DNA of 64,000 nucleotides from Pararhodobacter marinus (GTDB taxonomy: Bacteria; Pseudomonadota; Alphaproteobacteria; Rhodobacterales; Rhodobacteraceae): contig NZ_QEYD01000005.1 in the NCBI RefSeq assembly GCF_003122215.1, positions 305,376 through 369,375 on the forward strand. The letters run 5' to 3'. The notes under the pieces are model-generated. The model saw only the letters and a list, made by a program, of their open reading frames with translations. It had not been told where the DNA came from and did not search any database. Each line of letters starts with the position of its first letter. Position 1 is the stretch's first letter. Both the position numbers and the translations under genes were made by a program. Of this stretch, positions 1-7,696 are shown one piece after another.

Positions 1-209
1 TCGGTGCAATCGAGCGTCAGCCCGCCCAGCGATACCTCGATCACCGGCGCGCCAAGCGGGCGACCCACGGCGATATTGGCCAGCGCCAGCGAGCGGCGGT
101 CCATCGCGCCCGAGGCGGGCACGCCAAAGCGCAAATGCCCCGGACGGCCCGCATCCTGCAGGCTGACAAGCGGACCGGCAAAGGCCACCGAGAATTGCGC
201 CTCAGCCAT
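1..209 (-). CDS. pxpC: 5-oxoprolinase subunit PxpC, N-terminal part (runs off the window)
   Basis: The reading frame starts at ATG 207-209 and is still open at base 1, so only about 69 residues are visible. The start reads MAEAQFSVAFAGPLVSLQDA, followed by a GRPG motif and a GVPASGAMDRRSLALAN stretch. These are typical of the biotin-dependent carboxyltransferase/KipA-type family that forms PxpC. With PxpA and PxpB it hydrolyses 5-oxoproline to glutamate using ATP. The start overlaps the pxpB stop by 8 bp, so the two are co-transcribed and probably translationally coupled. The C-terminal part cannot be assessed. Confidence 0.88.
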   Translation of the reverse strand, partial: MAEAQFSVAFAGPLVSLQDAGRPGHLRFGVPASGAMDRRSLALANIAVGRPLGAPVIEVSLGGLTLDCT

Positions 210-897
210 GGTTGCGCTCCGTCTGGCGGTGATACTCGTCCAGCGTGAGCCGGGTGAAGCGAACCCGGTCGCCCACATCGAACAGGAACGGCGCGGCCTC
301 GTCCCCGGTCAGGATCTTCGCGGGCGAGCGTCCCAGCCGCCACCAGCCGGTGGGCATGGTCAGCGTCGTCACAAGGCATTGCGCGCCCGCGATGATGACG
401 GACCCGTCGGGCACGCCGCGCACGGGCGCGGTCTTGCGGTCAAGCCGCAGGGCCTCGGGGATCCCCGCCAGATAGGCATAGCCCGGCGCGAAGCCATACA
501 TCGTCACGCGGTACTCGGCGCCCAGATGCGCGGCGATCACTGCCTCGGGGCTCATGCCCGCACGGTCTGCCACTTCGTCCAGGTCGGGGGCGAGGCTTTC
601 GTCATAGCAAACGCCCACCTCATGCCGACGCGGCGCGGCGGTCTCGGGCCGGGGGCGGCCCAGAAGCCCCTCGACATGCGCCCGGATGGCGGCGTGATCG
701 CTCGCGCGCGGATCGAAGACGACCAGAAGGTTGACGATGGCCGGCACCCATTCGCGCAGACCGGGGCAGGGCGCCTGCGACAAGGCGGCGTCCAGCGCCA
801 GCACGGCCTCATGCGCGGCTTCGTCCTGCGTTTCGGCGAATTCAACGAGCAGCGCGTGATCGGCGACGGGGGTGAAACGGGGAAAGTCTGCGCTCAC
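202..897 (-). CDS. pxpB: 5-oxoprolinase subunit PxpB
   Basis: A 231-residue protein of the KipI/allophanate hydrolase subunit 1 family. Family-typical stretches are HEVGVCYDESLAPDLDEVA and TMYGFAPGYAYLAGIPEAL. It forms the PxpBC subcomplex, which in the known system phosphorylates 5-oxoproline before PxpA completes ring opening. The ATG at 895-897 overlaps the pxpA stop by 4 bp (ATGA), and the end overlaps pxpC by 8 bp, so this is a tight three-gene operon. Older annotation calls such proteins KipI-like sporulation kinase inhibitors. The pxpA-B-C order argues for 5-oxoprolinase instead. Confidence 0.93.
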   Translation of the reverse strand: MSADFPRFTPVADHALLVEFAETQDEAAHEAVLALDAALSQAPCPGLREWVPAIVNLLVVFDPRASDHAAIRAHVEGLLGRPRPETAAPRRHEVGVCYDESLAPDLDEVADRAGMSPEAVIAAHLGAEYRVTMYGFAPGYAYLAGIPEALRLDRKTAPVRGVPDGSVIIAGAQCLVTTLTMPTGWWRLGRSPAKILTGDEAAPFLFDVGDRVRFTRLTLDEYHRQTERNHG

Positions 898-1649
898 AGG
901 AAGCTCGCGATCTCGACGTTCCGGGCGGTCAGGGCGCTACGGATCTCGCGCGCCATCGCCACCGCGCCGCGACTGTCGCCATGCACGCAGACCGACTGGG
1001 CCCTCAGCGGGATCGGATCTCCGCCCAACACCGGCATTTTTCCGGTCTCCAGAAAGCGCAGCAGCCGTTCCGCCGCCGCGCCCGCATCGTGGATCATCGC
1101 GCCGGGCTGGCTGCGGGGCACGAGCCGGCCATTGGGCAGATAGCCGCGATCCGCGAAGATCTCGGAGAACACGGTCAGCCCCGCCGCTCGCCCGGCCTCT
1201 TCCAGCTCGGTCCCGGAAATTGCCAGCAGCGCCAGATCGCCGGGCTGCGCCTTGACCGCCGCGACGATGGCATCGGCCATCGCGCGGTCGTCCATCGACA
1301 CGTTCGACAGCGCGCCATGCGGCTTGACGTAGCGGATCACGGCCCCGGCCACAGCCGCCACGCCCGCCAGCGCGCCGATCTGCGCGGCCACCATGCGACC
1401 GGCCTCGGCGGGGCTCATGGGGATGACGCGGCGCCCGAAGCCTTCGCGGTCGGCATAGCCCGGGTGGGCGCCGATCACGACGCCCCGCTCGGCCGCAAGC
1501 CGCAGCGTGGTGAACATCGTCTCGGGATCGCTGGCATGGCCGCCACAGGCGATATTGGCCGAGGTCACGATATCCAGCATCGCCCGGTCGTCGCCCATGG
1601 ACCAGGGCCCGTAGCTTTCGCCCAGATCCGAATTCAGGTCGATCCTCAT
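894..1649 (-). CDS. pxpA: 5-oxoprolinase subunit PxpA (LamB/YcsF family)
   Basis: 251 residues, the normal length for PxpA. The N-terminus MRIDLNSDLGESYGPW is the family hallmark. HPGYADREGFGRR and YVKPHGALSN are further conserved segments of this beta/alpha-barrel family. It is the hydrolase partner that converts activated 5-oxoproline to glutamate in the cytoplasm. GGAGGGG lies immediately upstream of the ATG at 1647-1649 and supports this start. It is the first gene of the pxpABC operon and overlaps pxpB by 4 bp. Confidence 0.95.
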   Translation of the reverse strand: MRIDLNSDLGESYGPWSMGDDRAMLDIVTSANIACGGHASDPETMFTTLRLAAERGVVIGAHPGYADREGFGRRVIPMSPAEAGRMVAAQIGALAGVAAVAGAVIRYVKPHGALSNVSMDDRAMADAIVAAVKAQPGDLALLAISGTELEEAGRAAGLTVFSEIFADRGYLPNGRLVPRSQPGAMIHDAGAAAERLLRFLETGKMPVLGGDPIPLRAQSVCVHGDSRGAVAMAREIRSALTARNVEIASFL

Positions 1650-1706
1650 GGCCCCTCCGCGCGTTGCGCGTCAAGCCAACCCCGGCGCGCGGGCAAGGTC
1701 AAGCCC

Positions 1707-2477
1707 TTAGAACGCCAGCACTTTAAGCCCCATCCACAGGCCCATGGCCAGCATCATCACGCTTTCGGTCAGCGACACGAATCCCAAGGGCACATTCGAC
1801 GAGCCGCCGACGCAGGCGCATTTCAGCTCGCGCCTGTCGATATAGACCGCCTTGAACACGCTGACGGCACCGATCCCGCCGATGAGGATGGCGACGGGCG
1901 AGGCCAGCCAGAGCAGCGCGCCCGCCGTCATCAGGATCCCGGTCCCCGCTTCGAGGAACGGATAGACATAGCCATAGCGCACCCAGCGCTTGGCCAGCAG
2001 GTCGTAATTCAGGAACATGGTCGAGAACTGCTCGACATCCTGCAGCTTCTGGATCGCCAGCACGACCATCGACAGCGAGATGAACCATTCGAACGCCCGC
2101 AGCGTGAAGGGCGTGCCGTATTGGTGCAGCGAAAGCCCCAGCGCCAGAAGCGCGGTGCAGGCGAAGATGGCAATCACCGGCTGGTAGGAGGTGTCGCTCT
2201 GTTCTTCCTTGGGCGGGTCCTTGTGAAAGAACACCCGCAGATCGTCATAGCCGCCGATGCGGTCGCCGGCGATGAAGGTCTGCGGGGTGGTCTCGACACC
2301 GTGCTTTTCCATGAAGGCGTCGGTTTCGTCGCGCGTTTTCAGATGGTGGTCTTCGACCTCGTATCCTGCGCGTTCAAGCAGATCCTTGGATTTCAGGCCG
2401 AAGGGGCAGGTATGTTCGGGCATCACCATGCGGTAAAGCACGGCCGTTTTCCCGCTCTCGGTTGTGTCGCGTGGCAT
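1707..2477 (-). CDS. Glutaredoxin domain fused to a MauE/DoxX-like membrane domain
   Basis: 256 residues with two parts. Residues about 10-80 are glutaredoxin-like, with a single-cysteine CPFG site (C24) and a TTP cis-proline segment near residue 62. After a linker the C-terminal half has about four hydrophobic helices and ends with a KCACVGG motif (C220, C222), as in MauE/DoxX-like quinone-linked redox proteins. A plausible role is passing electrons between a membrane redox step and thiols. This is inference, since no partner gene is adjacent. It sits alone, 57 bp upstream of pxpA on the same strand and divergent from the PadR gene. Confidence 0.78.
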   Translation of the reverse strand: MPRDTTESGKTAVLYRMVMPEHTCPFGLKSKDLLERAGYEVEDHHLKTRDETDAFMEKHGVETTPQTFIAGDRIGGYDDLRVFFHKDPPKEEQSDTSYQPVIAIFACTALLALGLSLHQYGTPFTLRAFEWFISLSMVVLAIQKLQDVEQFSTMFLNYDLLAKRWVRYGYVYPFLEAGTGILMTAGALLWLASPVAILIGGIGAVSVFKAVYIDRRELKCACVGGSSNVPLGFVSLTESVMMLAMGLWMGLKVLAF

Positions 2478-2570
2478 CGCGGCCTCCGTTTCTCGTGGCG
2501 TTCGTTACGGATGCGTCTGCAGGGACAACGAGCCTCCTGCGCTGGAAGGTTCCGCACGGGTGGGCAAAAA

Positions 2571-2609
2571 AAATCCCGATATATCTTGAAAGCCGATATA
2601 TCGGGATTT
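2571..2609. promoter_or_regulatory. Perfect 15-bp inverted repeat, likely PadR/YqjI-type operator
   Basis: Arms 2571-2585 (AAATCCCGATATATC) and 2595-2609 are perfectly complementary around the 9-nt spacer TTGAAAGCC. The repeat ends 11 bp before the PadR start at 2621 and lies in the divergent region with the glutaredoxin fusion gene. The ATAT core resembles what is known for YqjI-type operators. Autoregulation of the PadR and ferric reductase pair is inferred. Confidence 0.7.
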
Positions 2610-2620
2610 AGATCCGGGTC

Positions 2621-3121
2621 ATGGAAACGACCCCGGACCATGCCTCGACCTGCCCGCCCGGACGCCGGAAAAGCCGGCGTCTGTTCGATTATGGCGAACT
2701 GCGGATGCTGATCCTTGCCATGATCGCCGAGCGTCCGCGCCACGGCTACCAGATCATCAAGGCGATCGAGGACCGTTTCCAGGGCAGCTACACACCCAGC
2801 CCCGGCGTGGTCTATCCCGCGCTGAGCTGGCTGGAAGAGCAGGGCTTCGTCGCCGTCTCGGCGGGCGAGGGTGGGCGCAAGCTGTCCGCCATCACCCCGC
2901 AGGGCAAGGCCGCCCTTGCCGCGAATGCCGCACTTGTCGCCGATCTGCAGGCGCGCAAGCCGCTGGGCCGTCACGGCCTGCCCGTCGAAGTCGAAGAGGC
3001 CATGGACGCCATCAAGGCCGCCCTGCGCCGGGAATTCTCCGCCAGCCCCTCGCCAGAGCGGATCACCGCCATCGCCGCCACGCTTCACGCCGCGGCCGAC
3101 AGCCTGAACGACGTGTCGTGA
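2621..3121 (+). CDS. PadR-family regulator, YqjI-like (metal-responsive repressor)
   Basis: 166 residues with a PadR winged helix. FDYGELRMLILAMIAERP and HGYQIIKAIEDRFQGSY, then TPSPGVVYPALSWLEEQG, match E. coli YqjI closely. YqjI represses yqjH under iron and nickel control. The long His/Cys-rich N-terminal extension of E. coli YqjI is reduced here to about 20 residues with one His and one Cys, so metal sensing may differ. The stop overlaps the alternative GTG start of the next gene, and the next gene is a siderophore-interacting reductase, matching the yqjI/yqjH pairing. A perfect palindrome lies just upstream. Confidence 0.85.
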   Translation: METTPDHASTCPPGRRKSRRLFDYGELRMLILAMIAERPRHGYQIIKAIEDRFQGSYTPSPGVVYPALSWLEEQGFVAVSAGEGGRKLSAITPQGKAALAANAALVADLQARKPLGRHGLPVEVEEAMDAIKAALRREFSASPSPERITAIAATLHAAADSLNDVS

Positions 3122-3147
3122 GCGTCGCCTCTCTACAGGAGCCGGAT

Positions 3148-3903
3148 ATGGAACAAGGCACCCAACCGATCATCACCCGCCACCGCCATGAACTGAAACG
3201 TCGCGAACTGACCGTGGACACGGTCACGCGCCTGACGCCGCATATGCTGCGCATCGTCTTCAAGGGCGAGGACCTGGCCGATTTCACCAGCCTTGCGCCC
3301 GACGACCACGTCAAGCTTTTGCTGCCGGGCGGCGGTGACGCGCCCGAGATGCGCGAATACACTCCCCGCACCTTCGATCCCGCGCGGCGCGAGCTGGTGG
3401 TGGATTTCGCCCTTCACGATGCCGGTCCCGCCACCGCCTGGGCGCTCGAGGCGCAGCCCGGAGACACGCTGATGGTGGGCGGGCCGCGCGGCTCGGCCGT
3501 GGTGGCGCCGGTCTTCGACTGGTGGATGCTCATCGCCGACGAGACCGGGCTGCCCGCCATGGGCCGCTGGGTCGAGGAATTGCCCGAGGGCGCGCAGGCC
3601 ATCACGCTGGGCGCGGTACCCGGGCCCGAGGACCAGCAAAGCTGGATCACCCCGGCCCGGCATCAGGCCCATTGGGTGCACCGCCCGGTCGCGCAGGCCG
3701 CCGAAGCGGCGCCGCTGCTCGATGCCGCGCAAGCGCTGTCGCTGCCCGAGGGGCGCGGCTTCATCTGGATCGTCGCCGAGGCCAAGGTCGCCCGTGCGCT
3801 GCGCGACCATTTCGAAAGCCGTGGCCATCCGCGTCACCAGATGAAAGCCGCCGGTTACTGGATCATGGGTCAGGCCGACGCCTCGGACAAAGCGCTCGAC
3901 TGA
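3148..3903 (+). CDS. Siderophore-interacting protein / NADPH-dependent ferric-chelate reductase (YqjH/ViuB family)
   Basis: 251 residues from ATG 3148, chosen because AGGAG at 3137-3141 is 6 nt upstream. A GTG at 3118 overlapping the PadR stop is an alternative start. The N-terminal FAD-binding half contains MREYTPRTFDP, the flavin-binding RxYTxR-type motif. The C-terminal half is the NAD(P)H-binding SIP domain. It is expected to reduce ferric siderophores in the cytoplasm to release iron. The upstream YqjI-like repressor in the same transcript supports metal-controlled expression. It is convergent with the photolyase gene. Confidence 0.88.
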   Translation: MEQGTQPIITRHRHELKRRELTVDTVTRLTPHMLRIVFKGEDLADFTSLAPDDHVKLLLPGGGDAPEMREYTPRTFDPARRELVVDFALHDAGPATAWALEAQPGDTLMVGGPRGSAVVAPVFDWWMLIADETGLPAMGRWVEELPEGAQAITLGAVPGPEDQQSWITPARHQAHWVHRPVAQAAEAAPLLDAAQALSLPEGRGFIWIVAEAKVARALRDHFESRGHPRHQMKAAGYWIMGQADASDKALD

Positions 3904-3921
3904 CAGCCCGACCGACAGTCG

Positions 3922-5448
3922 TCAGACCGTCTCGCCGCGCGACATCCGCTCAAGGAAGGCCTCGGCCTCGTCGAGCACCGTCGCGCGGCGTTTCTCGTCC
4001 ATCCGCTCCCATGTGCGGTACATCTGCGCCATGCGCGGATTGCCCTCGAACCGCTCGCGGTGGCGGATCAGGAAAGCCCAGTACAGCAGGTTGAACGGAC
4101 AGGCCTTGTCGCCCGTCTTCGCCTTCACGCTATAGGCGCAGTCGCTGCAATAATCCGACATCCGGTCGATGTAATTGCCGCTCGACACATAGGGTTTCGA
4201 CCCGACGATCCCGCCATCCGCGAACTGGCTCATGCCGACGGTATTGGGCGCCTCGACCCATTCGAAGGCGTCGATATAGACGCTCAGATACCATTCGTGC
4301 ACCTCGGCCGGATTGATCCCGGCGATGAGAGCGAAATTCCCGGTGATCATCAGCCGCTGGATGTGATGGGCGTAAGCCTCGTCACGGGTCTGGGCGATGG
4401 CGTGACGCAGGCAGTTCATCTTCGTCTCGGCGCCCCAGTAGAGCGGCGGCAGGCCGCGCTGATGGTTGAGCCGGTTGCGGCGCGGGTAATCGCGGCCCTC
4501 GCGGAAATAGATCCCGCGCATGAATTCGCGCCAGCCGAGGATCTGGCGGATGAAGCCCTCGGCCGCGTTCAGCGGCGCGTCACCGTCGCGATAGGCTTTC
4601 TCGACGCGTTTGCAGACCTCGAGCGGATCCAGAAGACCGATATTCAGATAGGCCGAGATCAGCGAATGATAGAGGAACCGGTTCCCCGCCAGCATCGCAT
4701 CCTGGTAATCGCCGAAACAGGGCAGGGCGTTCTTGATGAAATGGCGCAGGACCTTCTGCGCGCCTTGCCGGTCGGTGGCGAAGGCGAAAGGCTCGAGCCT
4801 GCCGAAATTGTCGCCGAAGCGGTCGGCCACCAGCGCCAGCACCTCCTGCACGGTCTCGTCGGGCTCGACCCGCACGGGTTCGGGCGCGAACAGGTCGTCC
4901 GAGGCGGGTTTGCGGTTCTCGTGGTCGTAATTCCACTGCCCGCCGTCGGGTTCGTCGCCGTCCATCAACAGGCCGGTCTTGCGCCGCATCTCGCGATAGA
5001 AATACTCCATCCGCAGCGCCTTGCGCCCCTCGGCCCAGTCGTCGAACGCCTTGTGGCTGGCGATGAAGCGGTCGTCTTCCAGCATCGTCAGGTCGAGCGG
5101 CAGTTCTTCCAGCGCGTCGATCAGCCGCCACTCGCCCGGCCGTGTGGTGATCACCTCGGACGCGCCGTGCTGGTCGGCCCGCCTGAGCAATTCGCCGGGG
5201 ATCGAGCCCGCATTGTCGTCGTCATCGAGCCGGCTGTAGTCGACCGTCCACCCATCCTCGCGCAGCGCCGCGGCGAATTTGCGCATCGCGGCAAAGATCA
5301 GCGCGATCTTCTTGGGGTGGTGGGGGACGTAGCCCGCCTCGTCCGCGACCTCGGCCATGACCACCCGGTCGCTTGCCTTGTCCGCCGCCTTCAGCGCCGC
5401 GACCGAGGGCGTCAGCTGGTCGCCCAGCACCAGAATCAGCCTCACCAC
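3922..5448 (-). CDS. phrB: FeS-BCP type (6-4) photolyase (cryptochrome/photolyase family)
   Basis: 508 residues starting MVRLILVLGDQLTPSVAAL, as in the bacterial photolyase-related family of Agrobacterium PhrB. The four cysteines expected to bind a 4Fe-4S cluster are visible: one in KMNCLRHAIAQT, two in YCSDC and one in ACPFN near residues 440-455. The family repairs (6-4) photoproducts using FAD and light. Only the FeS-BCP branch membership is directly supported. Its start overlaps the end of the upstream SDR gene by 7 bp, so the two form one operon, an arrangement consistent with light or oxidative stress response. Confidence 0.92.
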   Translation of the reverse strand: MVRLILVLGDQLTPSVAALKAADKASDRVVMAEVADEAGYVPHHPKKIALIFAAMRKFAAALREDGWTVDYSRLDDDDNAGSIPGELLRRADQHGASEVITTRPGEWRLIDALEELPLDLTMLEDDRFIASHKAFDDWAEGRKALRMEYFYREMRRKTGLLMDGDEPDGGQWNYDHENRKPASDDLFAPEPVRVEPDETVQEVLALVADRFGDNFGRLEPFAFATDRQGAQKVLRHFIKNALPCFGDYQDAMLAGNRFLYHSLISAYLNIGLLDPLEVCKRVEKAYRDGDAPLNAAEGFIRQILGWREFMRGIYFREGRDYPRRNRLNHQRGLPPLYWGAETKMNCLRHAIAQTRDEAYAHHIQRLMITGNFALIAGINPAEVHEWYLSVYIDAFEWVEAPNTVGMSQFADGGIVGSKPYVSSGNYIDRMSDYCSDCAYSVKAKTGDKACPFNLLYWAFLIRHRERFEGNPRMAQMYRTWERMDEKRRATVLDEAEAFLERMSRGETV

Positions 5449-6101
5449 GCCACCGCCTTGCCCGCCCAGTCGAAGAACCCGCCATTATCGGCCGGCCCCA
5501 GACCGTCCAGCACCCCCAGCAGGTTCGCCGCCGCCTGATCCGGCGCGACCTTGCGATGGCCGGGATAATCCGCGGTGAACGGGGTCTCGACGGTCCCCGG
5601 ATGCAGCGCCACGACTACCGCCTGCTTTCGCTTGCGGGCAATCTCGATGGCGGCGGTATGCACGATCTGGTTCGCCGCCGCCTTCGATGCGCGATAGGCA
5701 TACCAGCCGCCGAGGGCGTTGTCGCCGATCGACCCCACGCGCGCGGTCAGCACGCCGACCTTGCAGGGCCCCTCGGCCAGAAGCCGGGGCAGGGCGCGCA
5801 GAACCAGCGCCGGGCCGATCGCATTGACCGCCATCACCCGCGCCATGACCTCCGCGTCGATCTCGGACAGCGCCTTTTCGGGGCGGGCGCCCTCGGGGGC
5901 CAGGATCCCGCTCGCCACGATCACCAGATCGAAACCCGGCTCCAGCGCGCCCAGCACCCGCGCGACCGAGTCCGCATCCGTCACATCGAGCCCGTCCTCG
6001 CGCCGCGACAGCCCGGTGACCGCCACGCCGCGCGCCCCCAGCGCGCGCATCAGCGCCGCGCCGATCCCGCCCGAGGCGCCGATGATCAAGGCCTTGTTCA
6101 T
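5442..6101 (-). CDS. SDR-family oxidoreductase (C-factor-like)
   Basis: 219 residues from ATG 6099-6101, which places the Rossmann motif at the N-terminus (MNKALIIGASGGIGAALMRA). A longer frame begins at 6152 but adds a low-complexity arginine-rich leader. The catalytic motif YRASKAAANQ has Tyr and Lys in the usual YxxxK spacing. It resembles the short SDRs annotated as C-factor or cell-cell signalling proteins. The substrate is unknown. It is the upstream gene of a two-gene operon with the photolyase. Confidence 0.87.
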   Translation of the reverse strand: MNKALIIGASGGIGAALMRALGARGVAVTGLSRREDGLDVTDADSVARVLGALEPGFDLVIVASGILAPEGARPEKALSEIDAEVMARVMAVNAIGPALVLRALPRLLAEGPCKVGVLTARVGSIGDNALGGWYAYRASKAAANQIVHTAAIEIARKRKQAVVVALHPGTVETPFTADYPGHRKVAPDQAAANLLGVLDGLGPADNGGFFDWAGKAVAW

Positions 6102-6149
6102 CCCCGACAGGATAGCGCGCGCGCGACCTCCGCCAAGGCCGCGCGCGCG

Positions 6150-6221
6150 CATCTTTGTTCCTCAAATATCCTCGGGGGTGAATGGGCCGCAGGCCCAGAG
6201 GGGGCAGACAGCCCCCTTACG
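6150..6221 (-). repeat. Partial copy (E) of an interspersed gene-end stem-loop repeat
   Basis: It contains the core AAATATCC followed by a GGGGGTGAAT block, a GGGCCGCAGGCCC stem and a GGGGGCAGACAGCCCCC stem. Copies at 54.8, 55.0, 56.9 and 58.8 kb share this order. The copy lies just downstream of the sugar dehydrogenase stop (6235) in that gene's direction and upstream of the SDR gene. Confidence 0.7.
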
Positions 6222-6234
6222 CCGCCCGCGGCTG

Positions 6235-7374
6235 TTACGGCGTCAGCCGCATCAGGCGACCGGGATCGCCGTCCTCGATCAGCCAGACCGCGCCGTCTGG
6301 CGCCACCGCGACGTCGCGGATCCGTGTGCCCATGTCGAAACGCTCGGCCTCGTCGGGCTGGCCCTGCGCGTCGATCTCGACGCGCACCAGCGCCATCCCC
6401 GCCAGCGCGCCGATCAGCGCCGAGCCGTCCCAGTCGGGGAACATCGCGCCGGAATAGAAGGACAGGCCCGACGGCGCGATGACCGGCGTCCAGTAGAGCG
6501 CCGGCGCGGCGTATTCTGGCCGGGTTTCGTGTCCCGGGATGGCCGAGCCGTCGTAATTCGTGCCCTCGGACACGTCCGACCAGCCGTAATTGGCGCCCCG
6601 CTCGATGCGGTTGAACTCGTCGCCGCCGCGCGGGCCCATTTCGTGTTCCCACAGCACGCCGTCGGGCGCGAAAGCAAGGCCATAGGGGTTGCGGTGCCCG
6701 GTCGACCAGGTGAGCGACTGCACCGGCCCTTCGCCCGCCCAGGGATTGTCGGCCGGCGCCGAGCCGTCGAGATTGAGCCGCAGGATCTTGCCGCGCGCCA
6801 TCGCCGGGTCCTGCGCGGTCTCGGATTCCGTGCGCTCGCCCACGGTCAGGAAGACATGCTCGCCCGCCGGGTCGAAGGCGATGATCGCGCCGGGATGGCC
6901 GCCGCCGCCGCCATCGGGCTGGCGCCAGATCTCGGTCAGGTCGGACAGATGGGCCGAGCCGTCGCCCTGCCGCAGAACGGCGCGGGCCAGCACGATCTGG
7001 CTGCCATCCTCGCCGGGGGCGTTGTAGCTCAGGTAAATCACGCCGCTTTCGGCGTAATCCGGCGCGGGTGCGATGTCGTGCAGGCCCAGTTGCCCCGAAA
7101 CCTGCACCCGCGGCACATTCGCCACCTCGGTCTTCTCGCCTTCGGGCGTGACGAGGAACAACCGCCCGTCATGCTCGGTCACCAGAAGCCGCCCCTCGGG
7201 CAGCACGGACAGCGCCCAGGGCGCTTCGAAATCGGCGATCTCGGTCACGGTGAAGGGCAGGTCGGGCAGGGCCGGGCGGTTCCCGGCATTGATCCCCTGC
7301 GCGACGGCGGCGATCGTGGCAATCCCGGCGCCGGCGCCGATAAGCGAGGCAACGAGGGTCAGGCGCGATGGCAT
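6235..7374 (-). CDS. PQQ-dependent sugar dehydrogenase (YliI/aldose sugar dehydrogenase-like)
   Basis: 379 residues from ATG 7372-7374, favoured over the TTG at 7386 and ATG at 7380 because GGAG lies 6 nt upstream. The N-terminus is a hydrophobic signal or anchor segment, so the enzyme is expected to be periplasmic. The rest is a beta-propeller of the soluble glucose dehydrogenase/GSDH family, with GWSDVSEGTNYDGS and the HRNPYGLAFAPDG blade typical of the family. It would oxidise sugars and pass electrons through PQQ to the respiratory chain. No PQQ synthesis genes are nearby. Downstream is a gene-end repeat. Confidence 0.87.
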   Translation of the reverse strand: MPSRLTLVASLIGAGAGIATIAAVAQGINAGNRPALPDLPFTVTEIADFEAPWALSVLPEGRLLVTEHDGRLFLVTPEGEKTEVANVPRVQVSGQLGLHDIAPAPDYAESGVIYLSYNAPGEDGSQIVLARAVLRQGDGSAHLSDLTEIWRQPDGGGGGHPGAIIAFDPAGEHVFLTVGERTESETAQDPAMARGKILRLNLDGSAPADNPWAGEGPVQSLTWSTGHRNPYGLAFAPDGVLWEHEMGPRGGDEFNRIERGANYGWSDVSEGTNYDGSAIPGHETRPEYAAPALYWTPVIAPSGLSFYSGAMFPDWDGSALIGALAGMALVRVEIDAQGQPDEAERFDMGTRIRDVAVAPDGAVWLIEDGDPGRLMRLTP

Positions 7375-7696
7375 GGTCATCTCCAAGGTCAGGGCGTTCG
7401 GGGTGAACGGATGCGTCTGGCGGTGTTAATCTAGTCACTCGCCCCGCAAAAACCACCGTCGCCGGCGCGTCCCACGCGTCTGTGACCCTGCGCCGCAGGC
7501 AGCGCGGCAATCTGCAGCGCGGGAGCGCCGTGACACCCCGCCGCCGGTGCGGGCCCGATGCGGCAAAATCCCCACAGCGCGCAATTCTCTGGCGGAAATC
7601 GACGATCCGACATGGCCCCCGCGTCGCGATATGGTACCTGCGACGCGCAGCGAGGCGCAGACCCAGCCAACACCCCCACCCGATCCGGAGGTTTGG
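7375..7696. other. Divergent intergenic region with no recognised gene
   Basis: This 322-bp region separates the sugar dehydrogenase from the TonB-dependent receptor. I looked for the landmark motifs of a cobalamin riboswitch and for a Fur-like palindrome and saw neither. An open frame continues upstream of the receptor to 7547, but its sequence is low complexity. The receptor ribosome binding site GGAG is at 7687-7690. Confidence 0.6.

Noticed and set aside
981..2711. 576-codon open frame on the plus strand over pxpA and the glutaredoxin fusion
   Set aside because: It is the antisense shadow of two well-supported minus-strand genes. The product is rich in His, Arg and Gln with no domain, as expected for antisense frames in GC-rich DNA.
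7375..7696. Cobalamin riboswitch before the TonB-dependent receptor
   Set aside because: I looked for the conserved B12-box and its flanking motifs on both strands of the leader and did not find them.
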